64,000 bases of DNA from Streptomyces massasporeus (GTDB lineage: Bacteria > Actinomycetota > Actinomycetes > Streptomycetales > Streptomycetaceae): assembly GCF_014648995.1 (NCBI RefSeq), contig NZ_BMSE01000001.1:558001-622000 (forward strand), given 5' to 3'. Under the pieces are notes generated by a model. That model was not told the DNA's origin. It ran no database searches and worked only from the letters and a program-made list of their open reading frames with translations. This document shows positions 9,258 to 18,486 of this stretch, piece by piece (the first letter of the stretch is position 1; the number at the start of each line of letters is the position of its first letter). Made by a program: the position numbers and the translations under genes.

Positions 9258-10355
9258 ATGGCCCGCAGGAACCAGTTGCCGACCGCTCGAGGAGGATCCT
9301 CATGGGCCCCTTCGACCGTCCTTGTGACCGGCGGAGCCGGTTTCATCGGCAGCCACACCTGCGTGGAACTGCTGGACCACGGTTACGAGGTGATCGTGGT
9401 CGACGACTACACCAACAGCACACCCCAGGTGTTCGCCCGGGTGGAACGGATCGCCGGCCGCTTCGTCGGCGCCGTGTACGAGCTGGACATCCGTGATCGG
9501 CACGCCCTCTCGGCCGTCTTCGACCGACACTCCGTGGACGCCGTCGTGCACTTTGCCGCGCACAAGGCGGGGGGTCTGTCGACACGGATGCCCGTTGCGT
9601 ACTACGACACCAACGTGGGCGGCACCACCGCCCTGCTGCGGACCATGCACGAGCACGGGGTGCACCGGCTGGTCTACCCGTCCTCCTGCTGGGTCTACGG
9701 CGACGCGGGCGGGGGGCCGCTCGACGAGACCACTCCCGTCCGTCCCGGCACCCCGTACGCGGCCTCCAAGTGGATCTGCGAGCAGATTCTCGCGGACGTC
9801 TGCCGCCGTCACCCCGAGTACGCCGTGCTGTGCCTGCGCTATCCCATCCCGGCCGGGGCCCATCCGAGCGGACTCCTCGGCGAGGAGCCGCGCCACACAC
9901 CGCAGAACCTGATGCCGTACGTCGCGCAGGTGGCGGTCGGCCGGCGCGAGAAGCTCACCGTTTACGGCGCCGACTACCCGACCCGCGACGGCACCGGGAT
10001 CCGGGACTACCTGCATGTCATGGACGTCGTGGAAGCACACCGTGTGGCACTCGACCATCTGACCGACGAGCCGGGCATGCAGGTGTTCAACCTGGGTGCG
10101 GGCGCGGGCCGTTCGGTCCTCGACGTGGTCGGCTTGTTCTCCCGGGCCTCCGGCAGGCCCATCCCGTACGAGGTCGGGCCCCGCCGCCCCGGGGACGTCG
10201 CCGAGCTGGTCACCGACGCGACGGCCGTCAACCGTGCCTGGGGCTGGCGCCCCACCAGGGATCTCGCAGACGTGTGCCGGGACGCCTGGCGCTTCCAGCG
10301 GCTCAACCCGCACGGTTACACGGACACCGCGCGGCCGCCGGAGACCGAGGAGTAG
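9258..10355 (+). CDS. NAD-dependent sugar epimerase, UDP-glucose 4-epimerase (GalE) type
   Basis: Short-chain-type epimerase of 365 residues, first gene of the exopolysaccharide locus, probably supplying UDP-galactose or a related sugar nucleotide. The NAD motif is GGAGFIGSH, the catalytic pair lies in PYAASK, and the GalE-specific stretch NLMPYVAQVAVGRREK and DGTGIRDYLHVMDV are present. One substrate-binding position differs: the usual RYFNP reads RYPIP, with Ile197 in place of the conserved Asn. ATG 9258 has AGCGGGAG seven bases upstream and gives about 15 extra N-terminal residues. An ideal GAGGAGG plus ATG at 9302 is one base out of frame, so a frameshift or sequence error near 9308-9313 is possible. 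Confidence 0.85.
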   Translation: MARRNQLPTARGGSSWAPSTVLVTGGAGFIGSHTCVELLDHGYEVIVVDDYTNSTPQVFARVERIAGRFVGAVYELDIRDRHALSAVFDRHSVDAVVHFAAHKAGGLSTRMPVAYYDTNVGGTTALLRTMHEHGVHRLVYPSSCWVYGDAGGGPLDETTPVRPGTPYAASKWICEQILADVCRRHPEYAVLCLRYPIPAGAHPSGLLGEEPRHTPQNLMPYVAQVAVGRREKLTVYGADYPTRDGTGIRDYLHVMDVVEAHRVALDHLTDEPGMQVFNLGAGAGRSVLDVVGLFSRASGRPIPYEVGPRRPGDVAELVTDATAVNRAWGWRPTRDLADVCRDAWRFQRLNPHGYTDTARPPETEE

Positions 10356-10361
10356 GCCGCC

Positions 10362-13300
10362 GTGCGGCCCCCGCCGAGCGGCAGAGGCGGCCCGGCCCGA
10401 CGCCTGCCGGCCGGTTACGTCGCGGCGGCCGGCCTCCTGACCGTTGCGTACCTGTCCGTTCCCGTCCTGCGCACGCCGCTGTGGGCCCTGGTCGGGCTGG
10501 CGGGAGCCGCGGCCGTCCTGACCGGAGTGCGGGTCCACCACCCCCCTCGGCCCCGCCCGTGGCTGTTCCTCGCCGCCGGGCTGCTGGCCTTCACCGCGGG
10601 CGGCACCTTCGCCCAGGCGCAGGAAACGTACTTCTCCGCGCCGCACCCGTTCCCGTCCTGGGCGGACGCCTGCCACCTCGCCGTGTATCCGCTGTTCGCC
10701 CTGGGCCTGTCCGGTCTGCTGCGCTACCGCTGGACGGGCCGTGACCTGCCCGGACTGCTCGACGGCCTGGTCATCACCGGCGGGCTCGCGCTGCCGGTGT
10801 GGGTCTACCTGGTGCAGCCGCTGGCCCGGGCGGAGGGGCTGACCTGGCAGCAGCGCGCGATCAGTGCCGCCTGTCCGCTCGGGGGCATCCTGGTGCTGGC
10901 CCTGCTGGTCCGGCTGCTCTCGCGGTGCCCCTCCCCGGGCACCAACCGGGCCGCCCAGTTGCTCACCCTGGGCGCGCTCACCCTGCTCGGCTTCGACATC
11001 GCCCTCGGCGTCCTCCGGTTCAACGGCTCCTGGCAGGCGGGCCCCCTGCTGGACATCGGGGGCATCGTGTTCTGCACCGCCTGGGGCCTGGCCGCGCTGC
11101 ACCCCTCGATGGCCCGGCTGACCGCCCCGGACTCGCCACCCCAGTCCCTCCTGCCGCCCCGGCCGCGGCTGCTGCTGCTCGCCACCGCGACCCTGGTCCC
11201 GCCCGCCATCCTCGCTCACGAGGAGAGCGACGGCCTGGACTACGACGCGACGGTGCTGGCCGCGTTCTCCGGCGCGCTGTTCCTGCTGGTGATCGTCCGG
11301 CTCGCCCTGATGGTCGTCGCGCATCGCCGGGCCATGACCCGGGAGCTGGCCCTGCGCACCGCGGCCGCCGCCATGATGGAGGCCTGCTGGCCCGAGGGGA
11401 TCGCGCGGGCCTGCGACAGGGCGGTCACCTCCCTGTTCGGACCGGCGGGCCGGCACGTGACACTCCTGCTGTCGGCCCAGGAGGCTCAGGACCTGTACGC
11501 CCGGCTGGAGCGCTGCCCCGCCTGGGCCGGCGCCACAGCTCCGGCACGGGGCGGGCCGGCCGTGGCGGCCCGCAGCCGCACGGTCATCGTCCCGACCGCC
11601 GTGCTGGGGCCGGAGCTCGCCGCCCGGCTCGGCAAGCTGCCCACCGCGCTCCTGTGCCCCATGGTCCAGCCCGAGCAGCCGGCCGGCGGTGAGCTCCCGG
11701 GAGCACTGCTGGCGGCCGGCTCTGAGCGGCAACTCACCGAGATGCGCGGCTCTTTGGAGCTCCTCGCCTCGCACGCCGGGCTCACGACGGAACGCATCGC
11801 GCTGCGGCGGGAGGTCATCCGCAAGGAGAGCGAGGCCTACTTCCGCACCCTGGTGCACAACGCCTCGGACGTCATCCTCATCGTCAACGACGACACCACC
11901 GTCCGCTACGCCAGCCCCTCCGCGCCGACCGTGTTCGGCCGCACCGAACTCGCCGGGACACCGCTGCCCGATCTGGTGGACGCCCAGGAGCGGGACCAGG
12001 TCGTGCACACTCTGAAGGCCGTGCACGGCGACGGGCGGCAGGAAGCCCACGACCACTGGCGGGTGCCCCGGGACGCGGTCCACATCGAGGTGGAGGTGCG
12101 TTGCCGGGACCTGCGGCACGACCCGACCGTGGGCGGTCTGGTCGTCACCCTGCGGGACATCACCGAGCAACGGCAGCTGGAGCACGAACTCACCCAGCGG
12201 GCCTTCCACGACTCCCTCACCGGCCTGCCCAACCGCACTCTGCTGCTGGAGCGGACCGGACGCGCACTGCGCCGGGGCCACCGGGAGTCGACGACCACCT
12301 GTCTGCTCTTCATCGACCTGGACGACTTCAAGATCGTCAACGACACACTCGGTCACTCGGTCGGCGACCGGTTGCTGTGCGCCGTGGCCGAGCGCCTGTC
12401 GGGGACACTGCGGCGCACCGACACCGCCGCCCGGCTCGGCGGCGACGAGTTCGCCGTGCTGATCGAGGACGCGGAGCAGCCCATGGACGCCGAGGTGCTG
12501 GCCGCGCACGTGGTCCGGACGCTCAGCCGGCCGTTCCACCTGGCGGTGGAGTCGGTGAGCGTCTCGGCCAGCGTGGGCGTGGCCACGGCCAAGGACAGCA
12601 CGGACGCGGGAGAACTGCTCGCGCTCGCCGACCTGGCCCTCTACGCCGCCAAGGCGTCCGGCAAGCGCACCTGGCGCCGGTTCCAGCCCCAGCAGCGGAT
12701 CCGTGTCGTGGAGCGCCACGCCTTGCAGGTCCGGCTTGACCAGGCCATCCGCAAGGAGGAGTTCGGGCTGTGCTACCAGCCGGTGGTGGACATCGCCGAG
12801 GGCCGCGTCGTGGGCTTCGAGGCCCTGGCCCGATGGCCCGAACGGGGACCCGATCCGGTTCCGCCGGGCCAGTTCATCCCGCTGGCCGAGGAGACCGGGC
12901 ACATCTCGACCCTCGGCGCGTGGGTGCTGCGCAGATCCACCGCCGACATCGCCCGGCTCCAGCACCGCACGCCGCAGTTCGACCCGCCCTACCTCAGTGT
13001 CAACGTGTCCACGCGGCAGTGGCGGGACACCAACTTCCTGGACGAGGTGTGCACGGCTCTGGACACCACTGGCCTCGCCCCGGGCACACTCCAGCTGGAA
13101 CTCACCGAGTCGGTGCTCATGCAGCGGACCGAGCAGATCGACGCGCAGATCCAGGCACTGAAGGACCGCGGGGTGCGCATCGCGGTAGACGACTTCGGCA
13201 CCGGGTTCTCCTCCCTGCGCTACCTGCGGGACTTCCCCATCGACGTGCTCAAGATCGACAAGTCCTTCATCGACGGCATCCCGCACGACCCCCAGCAGCT

Positions 13301-13508
13301 CGCCCTGGTGGAGGGCATCGTGCATCTCGCCGACACGCTCGGCCTCCAGGTGATCGCCGAGGGCATCGAGGACCAGCCGCAGCGGGAACTGCTGGGGCAC
13401 ATCGGCTGCCTCTACGGGCAGGGCTTCCTGTTCGCACGGCCGCTCACGGTGGAGCAGGGTGAGGCGGTGCTGCGGGAGCGCAACGACGGCGGACGGGCGG
13501 AGGGCTGA
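10362..13508 (+). CDS. Membrane-anchored PAS-GGDEF-EAL cyclic-di-GMP enzyme
   Basis: Protein of 1048 residues. Residues 1 to about 330 hold roughly ten hydrophobic segments; then comes a GAF-like region, a PAS domain at about 488-600, a GGDEF domain with intact GGDEF at 693-697 and an RxxD inhibitory site just before it, and an EAL domain with E820-A-L822, SVNVS, LELTES, DDFGTGFSSL from 943 and VIAEGIE. Both catalytic centres look complete, so it may make and degrade cyclic di-GMP. It starts with GTG six bases after the epimerase stop, as part of the same transcript. Such enzymes commonly control exopolysaccharide output; that role here is inferred from position. Its last 97 bases overlap the opposing GH15 gene. 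Confidence 0.92.
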   Translation: MRPPPSGRGGPARRLPAGYVAAAGLLTVAYLSVPVLRTPLWALVGLAGAAAVLTGVRVHHPPRPRPWLFLAAGLLAFTAGGTFAQAQETYFSAPHPFPSWADACHLAVYPLFALGLSGLLRYRWTGRDLPGLLDGLVITGGLALPVWVYLVQPLARAEGLTWQQRAISAACPLGGILVLALLVRLLSRCPSPGTNRAAQLLTLGALTLLGFDIALGVLRFNGSWQAGPLLDIGGIVFCTAWGLAALHPSMARLTAPDSPPQSLLPPRPRLLLLATATLVPPAILAHEESDGLDYDATVLAAFSGALFLLVIVRLALMVVAHRRAMTRELALRTAAAAMMEACWPEGIARACDRAVTSLFGPAGRHVTLLLSAQEAQDLYARLERCPAWAGATAPARGGPAVAARSRTVIVPTAVLGPELAARLGKLPTALLCPMVQPEQPAGGELPGALLAAGSERQLTEMRGSLELLASHAGLTTERIALRREVIRKESEAYFRTLVHNASDVILIVNDDTTVRYASPSAPTVFGRTELAGTPLPDLVDAQERDQVVHTLKAVHGDGRQEAHDHWRVPRDAVHIEVEVRCRDLRHDPTVGGLVVTLRDITEQRQLEHELTQRAFHDSLTGLPNRTLLLERTGRALRRGHRESTTTCLLFIDLDDFKIVNDTLGHSVGDRLLCAVAERLSGTLRRTDTAARLGGDEFAVLIEDAEQPMDAEVLAAHVVRTLSRPFHLAVESVSVSASVGVATAKDSTDAGELLALADLALYAAKASGKRTWRRFQPQQRIRVVERHALQVRLDQAIRKEEFGLCYQPVVDIAEGRVVGFEALARWPERGPDPVPPGQFIPLAEETGHISTLGAWVLRRSTADIARLQHRTPQFDPPYLSVNVSTRQWRDTNFLDEVCTALDTTGLAPGTLQLELTESVLMQRTEQIDAQIQALKDRGVRIAVDDFGTGFSSLRYLRDFPIDVLKIDKSFIDGIPHDPQQLALVEGIVHLADTLGLQVIAEGIEDQPQRELLGHIGCLYGQGFLFARPLTVEQGEAVLRERNDGGRAEG

Positions 13509-15331
13509 GGGCCGGCTTCAGTGCCGTCCCGCCCCGGGTCCGCGCGGTTCCAGGCGGAGGGCGACGACAGGCCGAACGCGGTCTCGACCAGTGCGATGTG
13601 GCTGAACGCCTTGGGCGCGTTGCCCAGCTGACGGCCGGTGTCCGGGTCCCACTGCTCGGCCAGCAGCCCGACGTCGTTACGGACCGTGAGGACCCGCTCG
13701 AAGGCCTCCCGGGCCTGCCGGCGACGCCCCGTGGCGGCGAGGGCGTCGGCGTACCACAGGGAGCAGGACACGAACGTGCCCTCGGCGCCGTCCGCGGCCT
13801 CGGGCAGGGTGCCGTCCGGGGTGCAGCGGCGGAGGAAGCCGCCGTGCCCGAGGCGCGCCAGGGCCCGCACGGTGCCGCGCACCCGTTCGTCGTGGGCGGG
13901 CAGGAACCCGACCCGGGGGATCAGCAGCGCCGAGGCGTCCAGGCCGGGTGCGCCGTAGGACTGCACGAAGGAGCGCTGCGCGGTGTCCCAGCCCTCCCGG
14001 CAGACCTCCCGGTGCACCTCGTCCCGCATGGCCTGCCACTCCCCGGAGGAGCCGTTGCGCCCGAGCAGCTCGCCCATGCGCACGGCTCGGTCGGCGGCCA
14101 CCCACGCCATGACCTTGGAGTGCACGAACTGCCGGCGCGCCCCGCGCTCCTGCCACAACCCCTGGTCCGGTTCGCGCCAGTGCCGCAGCAGAAAGCCCAT
14201 GAGGGACTCGACCAGGTCCCACACGTGTGCGGGCATCGGGATCCCGGCGCGCAGCGACAGCCACAGTGTGTCCATGACCTCGCCGTAGACGTCCAGCTGA
14301 AAGGTGCTCACCGCCGAGGTGCCGAACCGCACGGGCCGCGAGCCCTCGTAGCCGGGCAGCCAGGGCGCCTCGGTCTCCGGCAGCAGCCGCTGCCCCTTGA
14401 CGCCGTAGACGGTCTGGAGATCGGCGGGGTCTCCGGCGACGGCCCGCACCAGCCAGTCCAGCCAGGCCGTGGCCTCGTCCCGGTAGCCGCTGCGCAGCAG
14501 GCAGGACAGGGTCCGTGAGGAGTCGCGCAACCAGCAGAACCGGTAGTCCCAGTTGTTCTGGCCGCCGATACAGCCGGGCAGTGAGGTGGTGGGGGCGGCG
14601 ACGATGCCACCCGTGGGGGCGTAGGTGAGGGCCTTGAGGGTGATGAGGGAACGCACCACGGCGTCCCGCCACGGGCCCTGGTAGCGGCACCGGACGGCCC
14701 AGCGCCGCCAGAAGTCGGCGGTCTCCTTCTGGGCGGTCTCCGCCGGGACGGACATGGGCGAAGGGGGCGCGGACCGGTACGACGGCGTCCACCCCAGCGT
14801 GAGGCCCATCCGGCGTCCGGCCGTCAGCGTGAACTCCCAGACGGTGGCGTCCTCGTCGCCCCGGTCGCGGACATGCCCGTCGCGGCCGAGCCAGACGGCG
14901 TCCGGGCCGGCGACCGCGACGGTGCAGTGGCCGACGTCCCGGACCCAGGGCACGACGCGGCCCTGGTGGAAGCGCAGGCGCAGTTCGCTGCGCAGGTCCA
15001 CCGTGCCGGACAAGCCCTCGACCAGGCGGACGATGCACGGCACGTCGGCACGCGGCGGCATGAGGTCCGTGACCCGCACCGTGCCCGTGGGGGTCTCCCA
15101 GACGGAGTCCAGGACCAGTGTGTCGGGCCGGTAGGAGCGGCGAGTGCACCGGCCGCCGGACACGGGGGCGAGACGCCAACGCCCGTTGTCCTCGGTGCCC
15201 AGCAGAGCCGCCAGGCAGGCCGGGGAGTCGAAACGGGGCAGACACAGCCAGTCGACCGACCCGTCCCGGCCGACCATGGCGGCCGTCTCCAGATCGCTGA
15301 TGAGGGCGTAATCCTCGATGAGCGCATTCAT
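13412..15331 (-). CDS. GH15-family protein (trehalase/glucoamylase-like) with altered catalytic acid
   Basis: Protein of 639 residues with the trehalase-like N-terminal domain (IEDYALISDLETAAMVGRDG) and the (alpha/alpha)6 GH15 catalytic domain (NNWDYRFCWLRD, HSKVMAWVAADRA, AFSHIALVETAF). In active members the motif W-E-x-R-G carries the general acid Glu; here residue 394 is Gln (CAG) in LWQERG. The general base Glu is kept as E559 in LLAEQWDP. The usual SLPE also reads SLPG. It may therefore be inactive, or act by a different mechanism. The final 55 or so residues run into the end of the opposing cyclic-di-GMP gene and are not family-like. It is divergent from the GT2 gene and shares its motif-bearing promoter region. 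Confidence 0.85.
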   Translation of the reverse strand: MNALIEDYALISDLETAAMVGRDGSVDWLCLPRFDSPACLAALLGTEDNGRWRLAPVSGGRCTRRSYRPDTLVLDSVWETPTGTVRVTDLMPPRADVPCIVRLVEGLSGTVDLRSELRLRFHQGRVVPWVRDVGHCTVAVAGPDAVWLGRDGHVRDRGDEDATVWEFTLTAGRRMGLTLGWTPSYRSAPPSPMSVPAETAQKETADFWRRWAVRCRYQGPWRDAVVRSLITLKALTYAPTGGIVAAPTTSLPGCIGGQNNWDYRFCWLRDSSRTLSCLLRSGYRDEATAWLDWLVRAVAGDPADLQTVYGVKGQRLLPETEAPWLPGYEGSRPVRFGTSAVSTFQLDVYGEVMDTLWLSLRAGIPMPAHVWDLVESLMGFLLRHWREPDQGLWQERGARRQFVHSKVMAWVAADRAVRMGELLGRNGSSGEWQAMRDEVHREVCREGWDTAQRSFVQSYGAPGLDASALLIPRVGFLPAHDERVRGTVRALARLGHGGFLRRCTPDGTLPEAADGAEGTFVSCSLWYADALAATGRRRQAREAFERVLTVRNDVGLLAEQWDPDTGRQLGNAPKAFSHIALVETAFGLSSPSAWNRADPGRDGTEAGPQPSARPPSLRSRSTASPCSTVSGRANRKPCP

Positions 15332-15430
15332 GATCTCGGGATCACGCCGTCATGCACTTTGCCACTTCTCACGATACGCCGGTCGAACCAGGACCGCCCT
15401 TGACCTCAGGGGCAAATGGGGCAAGATGTA

Positions 15431-15452
15431 TGTATACACCGTAAATATATGG
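15431..15452 (+). promoter_or_regulatory. Shared locus motif, copy 2 (between GH15 and GT2 genes)
   Basis: TATACACCGTAAATATATGG at 15433-15452 differs from copy 1 at only two positions. It lies 40 bases before the GT2 start and 100 bases before the divergent GH15 start, so it could affect both. The rest of the 160-base gap shows no other repeat. Confidence 0.6.
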
Positions 15453-15491
15453 CGTCATGCTCACGGCGCCGCACGCGGAGACATCGGCATC

Positions 15492-16292
15492 ATGAACCAC
15501 ACGCACCAGCTCCCCGAGCTCCCCACCTCACACGCCCACACCAACGGTTCCGTGCACCCCATGCGCCGGGCCGGGGACCGCCCCCCGCCCCGAGCCACCG
15601 TGAGCCTGGTCGTCCCCGCCCGCGACGAGGCCCGCAACATCCCCTGGGTCTTCGAGCAGATTCCGGAATGCGTCGACGAGGTCATCCTGGTCGACGGCGA
15701 CTCCGTCGACGCCACGGTGCACATGGCGACCCGGTGCCTGCCGACCGTCCGCCATGTCGAGCAGAGCGCCCCGGGCAAGGGCAACGCGCTGCGCACCGGC
15801 TTCCTCGCCGCGACCGGCGACCACATCGTGATGATGGACGCCGACGGCAGCATGCTTCCCGGGGAGATCCCGCACTACCTGCACTTCCTCGACAACGGCT
15901 TCGATTTCGTCAAGGGCTCACGCTTCATCGCCGGCGGCGGTTCACTCGACATCACTCCCGTCCGGCGACTCGGCAACCAAGTGCTGCTGACCGCCGTGAA
16001 CCATCTCTACGACGCCAAGCTGACGGACTTGTGTTACGGGTTCTGCGCCTTCCGGCGGGACTTCCTGGACGACCTCGACCTGCACTCCTCCGGATTCGAG
16101 ATCGAGACCGAGATGATCGCCCATGCGCTGCGCTCGGGGCTGCGCATCGCCGAGGTCCCGAGTCTCGAACTGCCCCGCCGCAGCGGGCGTTCCCATCTGC
16201 ACGCCGTCTCCGACGGCCGCCGGGTGCTGAGGACGCTGCTGTCCGAACGGCCGGGCAAGTACACACCGACCGCCGCTCCGGGCAGTCGCTGA
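15492..16292 (+). CDS. GT2-family glycosyltransferase (DPM1/UgtP-like)
   Basis: Cytoplasmic glycosyltransferase of 266 residues with the GT-A fold. The N-terminal 30 residues are polar and not conserved; the domain begins at VSLVVPARDEARNIPWVF, continues with VILVDGDSVDAT, and has the metal- and nucleotide-sugar-binding DADGS motif, then FVKGSRFIAGG. Members of this branch typically move a sugar from a nucleotide donor to a lipid carrier such as polyprenyl phosphate. No transmembrane tail is present. It is the first gene of a rightward transcription unit downstream of motif copy 2. GGAG at 15477 is a somewhat distant ribosome binding site. I infer a role in priming or extending the repeat unit. 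Confidence 0.85.
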   Translation: MNHTHQLPELPTSHAHTNGSVHPMRRAGDRPPPRATVSLVVPARDEARNIPWVFEQIPECVDEVILVDGDSVDATVHMATRCLPTVRHVEQSAPGKGNALRTGFLAATGDHIVMMDADGSMLPGEIPHYLHFLDNGFDFVKGSRFIAGGGSLDITPVRRLGNQVLLTAVNHLYDAKLTDLCYGFCAFRRDFLDDLDLHSSGFEIETEMIAHALRSGLRIAEVPSLELPRRSGRSHLHAVSDGRRVLRTLLSERPGKYTPTAAPGSR

Positions 16293-16404
16293 GCGGGACG
16301 TCGAACCACGACCCGGCATCCCCGAAGACATGGGTCCTTGCCAAGAGAGCACGACGGCACGCCACTTCGCCCTGCTCTCGGCAAGTAGCCGGGGCCAGGA
16401 GCTC

Positions 16405-18486
16405 ATGATGGACTATGAGGTGACACCCCCGCCGCCACCCCAGAGCGCGACGGCGTCCAGCGTGCCGTATCTGCGAACAGGGCGCACGATCATCGCCGAC
16501 CGCGTCAGCCGTATGCGTCGCCGGAGGTCTGGTCATGCAGCACGCTCGAACCCGCACCAACTCGTCGGAGCGAGTGTTGCGCACGGCGTCGATGTCGGGC
16601 GGGAGCCGTCGGTGAACGGCCGGCGTCGCGCCGCCGGCCTCGGAAAGGTCCAGGAGTCGACCAGCGCCGCCCTCCCGCCCACCACGAACGATGCCGGACC
16701 GGACGCATCACACGGCGCACCGCGCAAGTGGGCCCCGCCGGCCGGCCGGCCGTGGCTTCGGCGGGCCGGGCCGGCCACCTGGGCGGCATTCGTCGTGCTC
16801 CCCGCCTCGGTGACCCTCTGGCTGCTGTCCCTGCGCCACGTCGATCTGGACGCCATGGGCGATCTCGGGCTGCTCCAAGCGCTGCCGGTGCTCTTCTGGA
16901 TCGCGGTGGGTCTGCTCCTCCTGGGGTTCTGCGTCGCCCTGGCCGGCCGGCGCACTCCGCACGGCTGCTTCGCGCTCTACGTGCTGGCCCTGATCGGGAT
17001 GATCCACGCGACTCCCCCGCTCCTCTACCACGAGCTGCGGTACTCATGGGCGTGGAAGCATGTGGCCGTCGTCGACGCGATGCTCCGGCACAAGGGGGAG
17101 GTGCCGTATGCCGGCGGCTTCGACATCTACAACCAATGGCCGGGCTTCTTCCAGCTCAACGCCCTGATCCTGAGAGCCACCGGACTGGAGTCGCCCTTGG
17201 GGTATGCGGTGTGGGCCCAAGCCCTCGCCAACGTGTTGATGCTGGGCCCCATTCTGGTGATCTTCCGGTCACTCACCACCGACCGCCGGCTGATCTGGGG
17301 AGCGGTCTGGATCTACTACTCCTGCGCATGGGTGGGACAGGACTATTTCGCACCGCAGGCTTTCACCTTCCTTCTCTGCGCCTGCGTGATCGCCCTCGTC
17401 GTGAGGCAGCTGCCCTCGTCCCGGCTGCCGAGGCCGGATGCGCCAGGCGGGGGCTGGCCGCTTGGCCGGCTCGTCCTCGTGCTGGTGATCGAGGCCGCGA
17501 TCGTTTCCTCCCACCAGCTGACCCCGCTGATGATGATCAGTGCCCTGGCGCTGCTCTCGTTCCCGAAACGCAACCGCAGGATCGCGTTGCCGGCGCTGGC
17601 CGGCGCGGTCGTGCTCACGGTCGCCTGGTACGCCACCGTGGCGAGACCCTACGTGTCGGAGAACCTCGCCGGCTTCGTCAGCGCACTCACACGACCCGAG
17701 GCCAACCTCTGGTCCGGTCTGAGCCGTCTCGCCGACGCCGCGCCGAGCCAAGTCATGGTGTCCTGGATCGACCGGGGACTGTCGGGCGGCGTCTTCCTCC
17801 TGGCCGCGCTGGCCCTCCTGACACGCACATGGACCAGGCGCACCCCTCTGCTGCCGCTCGTACTGTTTCCCCTCCCCCTGGCCCTCGTCAACGCCTACGG
17901 CGGGGAGATGATCTTCCGCGCCTACATGTTCGCGCTGCCCGCCGCCGCGTTTCTGATCGCCACCCTCCTGATGCCGTCCGGCAGGCGCCCGCAGGCCCGC
18001 AGGCCCGTCGTGGCCGTCCTGTTGGCGGCCATGCTCGGAAGCCTCTTCTTCGGCTACTACAGCAAGGAGGGGATGAACCACTTCTCCCGCGACGAAGTGG
18101 CCGCCACGCGGTATGTGACGACGAAGACCCCGCCCGGCTCCGTGATCATCTCAGTCACCTTCGCCGCGCCGGGCCTGGAGATGCAGTACGACCGGCACGA
18201 GCGCGCGGAGATCACCGAGGAGGGCCTGGGAGCCAAGCGGTTGCTGGTGAAGGACCCCCTGGCCGGTTTGGAGCCGCTGCTGAGGAGGGCGGGGAGCAAA
18301 CCCGCCTACGTCCTCCTCAATCGCGCGCAGTACGAGGATGTGCATCTCAACGGGGAAATGCCTCCGGGGTTCATGGACCGCCTGGAGACGGACTTGGCCG
18401 GGTCGCGTGATTTCACACCGGTCTTCCGCAGCGACGACGCGGTCGTCTACCGGTACGACCCGACGACGGGAGGCGGTCGTCGATGA
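16405..18486 (+). CDS. Polytopic membrane glycosyltransferase-like protein (GT-C/PMT type)
   Basis: Protein of 693 residues. About 120 N-terminal residues are polar and poorly conserved in character; from about residue 125 to 555 there are ten or more hydrophobic segments, and the last 135 residues form a soluble domain ending near VVYRYDPTTGG. The layout, and the first large loop with acidic residues (YHELRYSWAWKHVAVVDAM, GFDIYNQWPGFFQ), resemble GT-C enzymes that use lipid-linked sugars on the outer face of the membrane. No specific family is certain. AGGAG precedes two adjacent ATG codons at 16405 and 16408; the second has better spacing. The stop overlaps the next start (ATGA). Confidence 0.65.
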   Translation: MMDYEVTPPPPPQSATASSVPYLRTGRTIIADRVSRMRRRRSGHAARSNPHQLVGASVAHGVDVGREPSVNGRRRAAGLGKVQESTSAALPPTTNDAGPDASHGAPRKWAPPAGRPWLRRAGPATWAAFVVLPASVTLWLLSLRHVDLDAMGDLGLLQALPVLFWIAVGLLLLGFCVALAGRRTPHGCFALYVLALIGMIHATPPLLYHELRYSWAWKHVAVVDAMLRHKGEVPYAGGFDIYNQWPGFFQLNALILRATGLESPLGYAVWAQALANVLMLGPILVIFRSLTTDRRLIWGAVWIYYSCAWVGQDYFAPQAFTFLLCACVIALVVRQLPSSRLPRPDAPGGGWPLGRLVLVLVIEAAIVSSHQLTPLMMISALALLSFPKRNRRIALPALAGAVVLTVAWYATVARPYVSENLAGFVSALTRPEANLWSGLSRLADAAPSQVMVSWIDRGLSGGVFLLAALALLTRTWTRRTPLLPLVLFPLPLALVNAYGGEMIFRAYMFALPAAAFLIATLLMPSGRRPQARRPVVAVLLAAMLGSLFFGYYSKEGMNHFSRDEVAATRYVTTKTPPGSVIISVTFAAPGLEMQYDRHERAEITEEGLGAKRLLVKDPLAGLEPLLRRAGSKPAYVLLNRAQYEDVHLNGEMPPGFMDRLETDLAGSRDFTPVFRSDDAVVYRYDPTTGGGRR

